A stretch of DNA of 14,583 nt from positions 1-14,583 of the forward strand of contig JALLBK010000332.1 of NCBI GenBank assembly GCA_036940085.1. The letters are read 5' to 3'. The translations under genes were made by a program, and so were the position numbers. Positions 9,901-14,583 of this stretch are shown in pieces. Numbering within the stretch: position 1 is the first letter of the stretch; every line of letters starts with the position of its first letter. The notes beneath the pieces were generated by a model, which was not told the origin of the DNA, searched no databases, and saw nothing but the letters and a program-made list of their open reading frames with translations. Source of the DNA: Discostella pseudostelligera. Taxonomy: Eukaryota; Bacillariophyta; Thalassiosirophyceae; Thalassiosirales; Thalassiosiraceae.

Positions 9901-10038
9901 TGCTTGCAAGTTGCCTTGTTCGCCATGGCGGTCGATGCCCACAGCAGCGGCACCGACGGCATCATTGGCAGATTCGTCGTCGTAGTCGTCGTCGTTATTG
10001 GTCACCCGGATGGCGCCGTAGTACGGGCGGCTGCTCAT
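3943..10038 (-). CDS. ABCC: ABCC-family (MRP-type) full ABC transporter, 16 exons
   Basis: Exons, high to low coordinate: 10038-9150, 9049-8955, 8872-8134, 8042-7910, 7810-7600, 7530-6938, 6833-6147, 6066-5901, 5815-5753, 5674-5404, 5306-5001, 4925-4909, 4832-4738, 4652-4579, 4503-4250 and 4179-3943. They sum to 4830 bases in one frame, 1609 residues; the 15 introns are 69-104 bases. Order: low-complexity N-terminus with an L0-like segment ([19 protein letters not shown]) but no TMD0; TMD1 ~260-560; NBD1 with Walker A GGVGAGKST split by an intron, LSGGQ 776-780 and Walker B LYLLDDP; acidic linker ~900-970; TMD2 ~990-1300; NBD2 with Walker A GRTGAGKST 1382-1390, FSVGQ 1506-1510 and Walker B IVIMDE followed by ATASVD. 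Asp in place of catalytic Glu in NBD1 is normal for ABCC. Such pumps export glutathione conjugates and other organic anions across plasma or vacuolar membranes; the substrate here is unknown. The exon 3/4 junction (intron 8043-8133) is the least certain: two nearer AG sites do not keep frame with the chosen donor. Confidence 0.92.
4909..4925 (-). other. 17-base microexon carrying most of the NBD2 Walker A loop
   Basis: This is exon 12 of the ABCC gene. It is flanked by a CAG acceptor (intron 4926-5000) and a GTAAGT donor (intron 4833-4908). Joined to the last G of exon 11 it encodes G-A-G-K-S-T, completing GRTGAGKST. Without it the reading frame breaks and the ATP-binding loop is lost, so its inclusion is required for a working NBD2. 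Confidence 0.88.
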
Positions 10039-10356
10039 CTTGTTTGCTTGTCTCTGATAGCTTGACCGCGTGGATGGCCGATGGAAAAGAGGTTGCGATA
10101 GCAGGACGCTACGACTGTCCTCTGATTAGTGGAACCTCACTGCCGCCGCCAACACTATCGTTATCGGGGGGCACGGGGGCACCAGTGTCATGGTCTTTAT
10201 GTCCTACTCCTACTCTCTATCAATATGTCTATGGTACTATGATTCGACTCGACTCGACTCGACTCGCGAGACTCAGCTTCCCGCTTTTTGTGCGTGCGCT
10301 GCCGTCGGATTGCCTTCCCGCCAAATCTACCCCTCGTCAAGCTGAGCTGCAGCCGC
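10039..10356. promoter_or_regulatory. shared divergent promoter of the ABCC and TLC-domain genes
   Basis: These 318 bases separate the divergent start codons at 10038 (minus) and 10357 (plus), and so must contain both 5' leaders and core promoters. The one clear internal structure is a TCGAC pentanucleotide tandem repeat at 10244-10266. ORFs crossing this region in other frames look like chance products of GC-rich simple sequence. Confidence 0.45.
10244..10266. repeat. TCGAC pentanucleotide tandem repeat, about 4.6 copies
   Basis: TCGAC occurs four times in perfect tandem and ends with a partial TCG. It lies in the shared ABCC/TLC promoter, about 90 bases upstream of the TLC start codon. It may be a simple microsatellite or an array of short binding sites. 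Confidence 0.85.
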
Positions 10357-11218
10357 ATGCAGCAACCATCAACCATGGCCATCATGATCATGGCGGCGGC
10401 GGCATTGCCTACCGTCGACGACGAGCACTACGCCTCCATCACCACCCTCGACATCGCATATCTCTTGACCTTTCTATCCATCTTTCTATACTGCTATTAT
10501 TACACCGTCCTGTCCCCCAAAACGGGCAAGCCCGACGGCTTTGGCGAATCCACCTTCATTAGCAATCTACACTCCGTCCCGTTGTGTATCTTGGCATTAC
10601 TGTCGTTGAAGCACGTCATTCCTGAATCTATTCCACTTTGTTGGAGTATCTCATTCTTCATAGTAGATTTGTTAGATGCTGTCGTTCGAGGAGAGATTAT
10701 GTGGATAGTTCATGCGATCATTAGTTTGGCGCTAAACGTATTGACTGGGAGGAATGCGAAACATCGAGTATTGAGGAGTGTGAGCAAGGGATTCTTTGCC
10801 GAGGCTAGTACGGTGAGTGAAACAAGACATTATGAATTCAGTATCTTGATTTAGAGGAGACTTCAAAATTTGTTGAAATGATCGCTTCTTCATCGATTGC
10901 TCACATCGTTCAATACATGTACAATTGCAATTCACATCACCGTTGTAGCCATTTCTCAACCACTGGAAAAAATCCAAAAGCTACCTCTCCTTTATCATGT
11001 TCTTCATCGCATTCACGCTCTGTCGTGTTGTGTGGGTCCCTTACTTTGTCTATACCACCTATGCATTGTACTTACACGGCGAAATCGACTACTTGATTTG
11101 GCCCAGCATTCTGTTCTATATCTTACAGTTGGCGTGGTATGCAAAGATGTGTACGATGATTGTTAATTATAAACAACAACTTCCGAAGGAGTTGAAGGAA
11201 CGATTGAAGGAGCAGTGA
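10357..11218 (+). CDS. TLC-domain (TRAM-LAG1-CLN8) multi-pass membrane protein, two exons
   Basis: Exons 10357-10812 and 10949-11218 join across a 136-base intron (donor ACG|GTGAGT, acceptor GTTGTAG) to give 241 residues. The splice restores the family motif EAST-PFLNHW, like 'ElStPFlnlrW' in TLCD4/TMEM56 proteins. Six hydrophobic segments lie at roughly 31-50, 68-86, 90-107, 111-130, 166-190 and 198-220. The histidine in SNLHSV at the start of segment 2 fits the first conserved TLC histidine; the usual His-His pair before segment 4 is here V-H-A. Later family signatures are FFIAFTLCRVVWVPYF and the charged tail KELKERLKEQ. TLC proteins act in lipid synthesis, transport or sensing, usually in ER or plasma membrane; the missing second histidine argues against a ceramide synthase. 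Start: ATG 10357, or the better-context ATG at 10375, six codons in. It is divergent from ABCC and convergent with PRMT10. Confidence 0.82.
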
Positions 11219-11583
11219 TATATTGCAGATTCATACGGACTTAGTTCTCATTAGGATTTCGAAATTAGTTTGTCGGGGGGGGGGGCACCACGGTTGATTG
11301 AGTCTGCTAATTGACAAACTCTGACTCGTACTCTTCAATTAAAATATACATGCCCAATTCATCAGTGTGAGGTTCAGGTTGCCTTTTGTTGGGATGGTTA
11401 GAAAGATTGCTTCCAATAGGTATGCTCGCTTCCCGCTCAATGGTAATCAATGTACAGAAATAGATTGAGATAAATTTATCATTATTTGTAGGGTGCAAAC
11501 ATTTATAGGACAGGTTGTTTGCTCGATAATCTACCTTTCTAAAACCGCATTTGTTGCTGTTCTTCACGCAACGGGGGCAGTAT
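11219..11583. other. convergent intergenic region between the TLC gene and PRMT10
   Basis: This region of 365 bases lies between two convergent stop codons, so it holds both 3' untranslated regions. It contains an 11-base G run at 11275-11285. Short ORFs on both strands (for example around 11307-11567 minus) have no recognisable content. No RNA gene was seen. Confidence 0.5.
11275..11285. repeat. G11 homopolymer
   Basis: Eleven consecutive G residues lie about 55 bases after the stop codon of the TLC-domain gene. The exact length may be unreliable because such runs are prone to sequencing error. Confidence 0.85.
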
Positions 11584-13824
11584 TCATGGCATCTGATAAA
11601 TCAACTCCTCCACCTTACTTTTCATCAGCACTCCTCCTTCTTTATCACTTCCAGTCTTTCTGCGTGAAGACGTGAATCGAAAACGTACATTGTAAAGGCG
11701 GGCACTTTCCTTCGTACGCATCATTTCCATGGTACCATCCAAACGAGTAGTCTGATCGGCAAGAAGCGGAATAGCACTGGGGAGGTGAAATACTTGCTGA
11801 CCCCAGTGAGTGTCTGGCGGTAAAATTGAAGCAAAGTAGTCGATGAGACGCAAAGGCGAAACGTCAAGGTACAATGAAACAAGATGAATATTGCAACTCA
11901 CACCCCACCACGGGACCAGTCGACAAATGGGCTGGATTCGAAACCTCCGGTGCCACACCCCGCCCAACTTCATCCGTCCTTGATTTAAAGTCCACTGTGA
12001 ACCATCCTGCGAATCCGCTGATGGGTCCGACGGCACCATCGTGCGCATTTTCTGCCGACGATCGTCCTACTACATCAAAAACAAACGGCACTCCACTTCC
12101 CTCATCTTCTCCCATGGCCAATCCAACTCCACGTGCATCCTCGACAGTACAAGTGTGCATATCATACTCTTTTACAACACACGGTTCCGCCAACAGACAT
12201 TCGGAACGAAGCTCGGCCCAACGACTACTCAATACATAATATTCTTTCTGCTCGCGATCAAAGTCTTTTTCAAGAACGCTCATGTCCACTCCATACATTG
12301 TCTGCGTCGTTTCTGCAAACTCTTTCCAATCCTCCATGGCCGCGGCATAGTCGGTATGTGACGCTCTGCGTTCCTCCTCGTCGGTAATGGGTGCGAGCAG
12401 CATGGTAGCATGAGATGGCATCATTAGCCCCGTTTTGGGTTTGAGGAAGGTATCACGTGCGCGCACCAATGAGTCCAGCATGGACTCGCGAAGTAGGAAG
12501 TAACCCATCCATTCTGACCGTGAGCAGGAATGAGATGACACATATATCAGTCGGCAGCTGTACAGATTGATCTGATCACAAAAAACACTAGAGTTGATTG
12601 ACTAACCTGATAGGATAATATCCACCACTCGTTGATTCTTCCTCCCATCGTCGTTAAATTCGACGTCACCCTCCTCCTGCGCCAAGCCAACACCATCCCA
12701 ATCCTCTTCTGGCAAAACCACATCCTCCACGGCACCCTGAATAACCGTTACGATATGATCCACACCATTGGCCTGAACAACACGCCGTGCATGGTTGGCC
12801 ATGGCAGTGTATTCAATGGCGTACACTCGCTTCGCCCCCGCCTGTGCCGCCCAGACTATATTATTATCGACGTGCGTGTGTAGTAGATGTAACAATAGTG
12901 GTGAGAATTAAGTAGGGTACGGTGTGAAAATCAGATATAAGAATGATTGACGGAGGAAGAAGCCGCCCTCACCAGCTAAAATTCCCGACCCGGTACCAAC
13001 ATCCATAACCACCTTATCCTTGAACACATCCGGATTTCCCATAATTGCCGCATGGTATGCCGCCTGGATGGATGAATGGATCATGATTATATTGTGGAGA
13101 TTCGATGAGAATGAATGAAGATCGATGAAAACAGGGAAATAATCGAGGGAAATTCCAAATGAGCATGATGACGATGATGATGTTTTTGGCATTCAAATGA
13201 TTAAGCTGTGTATTCAGCCATCACCAAAATGGAATAGCTTGCATTCTCGGCCCCGAACGTCTCATCCCCACACACACGTATATATATATACAAATACACA
13301 AATGCACATTCAACTCAAAAACTCACCATGCGATTATGATCCGTCAACATTTGCTTCTGATGATACAACTGCGCATAGGCACAAAAATAATTGGCAAAGT
13401 CCGTAGCCTTGGCCTTGTCATCACCATCAAATGTTGGAATGTTGTTGCTGGAGGAAATGTTGCGGAAGGCGGATGACGAGGATGGTGGTGGTGCGGTTGT
13501 GGTGCCAGCCGCTACGTTATCATCATGATTGCTGCTCATGTTGATGTTGTTGTTGTATCTGCGTTTGTTGATGCGGATATGATGATTTGCTGTAATCGCA
13601 GCTCCGTCGCCAATACTCGTTGTTAAGATTCGATGGCGATGATGATGTGACAATGGTGTAAAGTGATTGGCTTTCGACGACGATAATGACAACAATTGGA
13701 AAGACGCCGCGAATGGAAGCACGCAAATAATACTGCACGCGACGATTATTGATGGAAGTAATAATAGAATTGTGTTTCTTGGAAGACTGTGGTTGTCTGG
13801 AAGTAGTGATGGAATGCTAGTCAT
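11584..13824 (-). CDS. PRMT10: protein arginine methyltransferase PRMT10 (plant-type), five exons, with an N-terminal presequence
   Basis: Exons 13824-13327, 13063-12973, 12855-12607, 12513-11902 and 11813-11584 (introns 263, 117, 93 and 88 bases) give 559 residues. The enzyme transfers methyl groups from S-adenosylmethionine to arginine side chains. Motifs: YFCAY (146-150), MLTDHNRM before the first splice, SAM motif I VVMDVGTGSGILA (184-196), acidic SAM residue in YAIEYT (E211), double-E loop SEWMGYFLLRE (E280, E289) and YTHWGQQ (484-490). The run from DFANYF through RESMLDS, and PSHATMLLAPI and YGVDMSVL further on, follow Arabidopsis PRMT10 (histone H4R3 methylation) more closely than PRMT1 or CARM1. 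An acidic insert (~249-274) precedes the double-E loop. The first ~140 residues are not part of the fold: residues 17-41 are strongly hydrophobic, followed by F42 and a Ser/His/Arg-rich stretch, like a diatom bipartite plastid presequence. An internal Met near residue 95 could give a cytosolic or nuclear form. Intron 1 is the least certain. Confidence 0.88.
13267..13290. repeat. short CA/TA dinucleotide tract in PRMT10 intron 1
   Basis: A run of alternating CA, then TA dinucleotides lies within the 263-base first intron of PRMT10. It probably accounts for part of the unusual length of this intron compared with the others in the window. Confidence 0.7.
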
Positions 13825-14123
13825 TCAGTTTCAACTCTGCGCACACCTACCCCTCGGCCACTTCGCCGCAATAATAATAAGATAAGTACTGGTAGAATGC
13901 TGGGGAACAACTTTGCGATGGCTTCGCTCTGGTCGACGTCGACGGGTGGTGATGGCGTGCGGAGATTTGGTGGTGATGATGATTATGATGGTCGATTATG
14001 GATCCGATATGGCATGGGCAAATGTGATGTGGCAGACGGCGGGCGCGCGGCGATGCGATCTTTGATCTTTGGCTTTTGCGATGATTGGTGCGGTGATGGT
14101 TGGAGGAGGAGGACAGGGACCTT

Positions 14124-14147
14124 GATGGCGCGAACTGGCGCGCCATC
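14124..14147. repeat. perfect 9-base inverted repeat with GGCGCGCC core
   Basis: GATGGCGCG at 14124-14132 is the exact reverse complement of CGCGCCATC at 14139-14147, with a 6-base spacer. The right arm also sits on the palindrome GGCGCGCC (14137-14144). It lies just left of the bZIP-type element cluster and could be a protein-binding dyad. Confidence 0.7.
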
Positions 14148-14154
14148 GTAAATA

Positions 14155-14189
14155 TGACGCGAGAGAGACGTCATGAGGTTGTGACGTCA
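14155..14189. promoter_or_regulatory. cluster of CO2/cAMP-responsive-type elements (TGACGC, ACGTCA, TGACGTCA)
   Basis: Within 35 bases lie TGACGC (14155-14160), GACGTCA (14167-14173) and the full palindrome TGACGTCA (14182-14189). In Phaeodactylum, three hexamers TGACGT, ACGTCA and TGACGC were described as CO2/cAMP-responsive elements of a carbonic anhydrase promoter, bound by bZIP factors. All three types are present here. Function at this locus is inferred only; the target could be PRMT10 or the right-edge gene. Confidence 0.45.
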
Positions 14190-14489
14190 GCATGGTTTCC
14201 ACGTGTTCGCCTGCGCTGCATTCTGCTGCATTGGGTGACATTGGACATTGACGACATGGAACATGACCATGACATGTGGCGGCAACAACAGATACTACCA
14301 TACCTAGTAGGAATAGCCGCTCGATTACGATAATCAACCTCCTTTATCCTTTAACTTTAAACCAACCCAGAAGGCCCATCGCCGCCATCGCCATCGGAAG
14401 CACACGCACCAAGAGCCAACGTTCACCTCTACCTCTAGAGCCACTAAAACAACACCACATCCGCCGCCGCTCAAATAAATAAATAATCA

Positions 14490-14583
14490 ATGTCGTCATC
14501 TGACGAACGGCAGCATCAGCATCAACCCGGCAATGGCAGGGAGGGGGGCTTCTCCCCATTCATGCGATCTATCCAGCAGCAAT
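14490..14583 (+). CDS. N-terminus of an unrecognised gene, cut by the window edge
   Basis: ATG at 14490 opens a frame that stays open for 31 codons to the end of the window. The peptide is hydrophilic, starting MSSSDERQHQHQPGN, with a Gly-rich stretch and FSPFMRSIQQQ at the end. In-frame stops (TAA) lie immediately upstream, so this ATG is the likely start if the frame is real. No family can be named from this fragment. Confidence 0.45.
   Translation, partial: MSSSDERQHQHQPGNGREGGFSPFMRSIQQQ

Larger units (their letters stand above)
13825..14489. promoter_or_regulatory. divergent upstream region of PRMT10 and the right-edge gene
   Basis: These 665 bases lie between the PRMT10 start (13824, minus) and the probable start of a plus-strand gene at 14490. 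Many short ORFs on both strands are rich in GATG/CATC simple sequence and carry no recognisable domain. The regulatory-looking part is 14124-14205: an inverted repeat, a cluster of TGACGC, ACGTCA and TGACGTCA, and a G-box CACGTG (14200-14205). AT-rich TAAATAAATAAATAA directly precedes the 14490 ATG. Confidence 0.4.

Noticed and set aside
9804..10562. 252-residue plus-strand ORF across the ABCC start and promoter
   Set aside because: It overlaps a well-supported ABCC first exon on the other strand and the TLC start in another frame. Its translation is Arg/His/Ser-rich with no domain, as expected of a shadow of GC-rich repeats.
11307..11567. 86-residue minus-strand ORF downstream of PRMT10
   Set aside because: Beyond the PRMT10 stop codon, with no family match and amino-acid content typical of chance translation of a 3' untranslated region.
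13897..14151. 84-residue plus-strand ORF upstream of PRMT10
   Set aside because: Asp/Gly/Arg-rich translation of simple repeats in an intergenic region; no conserved motif.
13996..14337. 113-residue minus-strand ORF with a signal-peptide-like start and several cysteines
   Set aside because: It overlaps several other short ORFs in simple GATG/CATC sequence and runs through the regulatory cluster. There is no domain or splice partner to support it.
1..14583. tRNA, rRNA, CRISPR array, transposon or viral insertion
   Set aside because: No cloverleaf-like sequence, spaced direct-repeat array, terminal repeat or reverse transcriptase/transposase-like coding region was seen by eye on either strand. 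A tRNAscan or RepeatMasker run could still find something weak.

Overview
This window reads as nuclear DNA of a eukaryotic alga, most likely a diatom or another stramenopile. Three of the five complete genes carry GT-AG introns, mostly 69-136 bases long, with donors close to GTAAGT or GTGAGT. One gene is a plant-type PRMT10, and its predicted N-terminus resembles a diatom plastid presequence. No bacterial operon structure, tRNA, rRNA, transposon or CRISPR array was seen. All splice sites below were placed by hand from reading frame, splice consensus and remembered protein-family alignments, without transcript data.

Layout, left to right: (1) 1-519, a possible short 3' tail of a plus-strand gene, then nothing recognisable; (2) 520-1410 minus, an intronless V-ATPase assembly factor of the Vma22/CCDC115 family; (3) 1411-1665, a shared divergent promoter; (4) 1666-3879 plus, an intronless 737-residue fusion of CbiZ (adenosylcobinamide amidohydrolase) with CbiB/CobD (adenosylcobinamide-phosphate synthase); (5) 3943-10038 minus, a 16-exon ABCC (MRP-type) full transporter of 1609 residues, convergent with the CbiZ-CbiB gene; (6) 10039-10356, a second divergent promoter; (7) 10357-11218 plus, a two-exon, six-membrane-segment TLC-domain protein; (8) 11584-13824 minus, a five-exon PRMT10 of 559 residues; (9) 13825-14489, a promoter region with a cluster of bZIP-type TGACGT/ACGTCA elements; (10) 14490 to the end, plus strand, the start of an unrecognised gene.

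The most interesting item is the CbiZ-CbiB fusion. CbiZ removes the aminopropanol arm, and with it the lower-ligand loop, from incomplete or foreign cobamides to give adenosylcobyric acid. CbiB takes adenosylcobyric acid and rebuilds the arm. In one polypeptide these form the strip-and-rebuild step of cobamide salvage or remodelling, here in what looks like a eukaryotic alga. Such a protein could let the cell convert pseudocobalamin-type cobamides or cobinamide into usable vitamin B12. The other genes look like ordinary eukaryotic housekeeping or transport genes. Any functional tie to the cobalamin enzyme (V-ATPase-driven acidification, ABCC export) is speculation.
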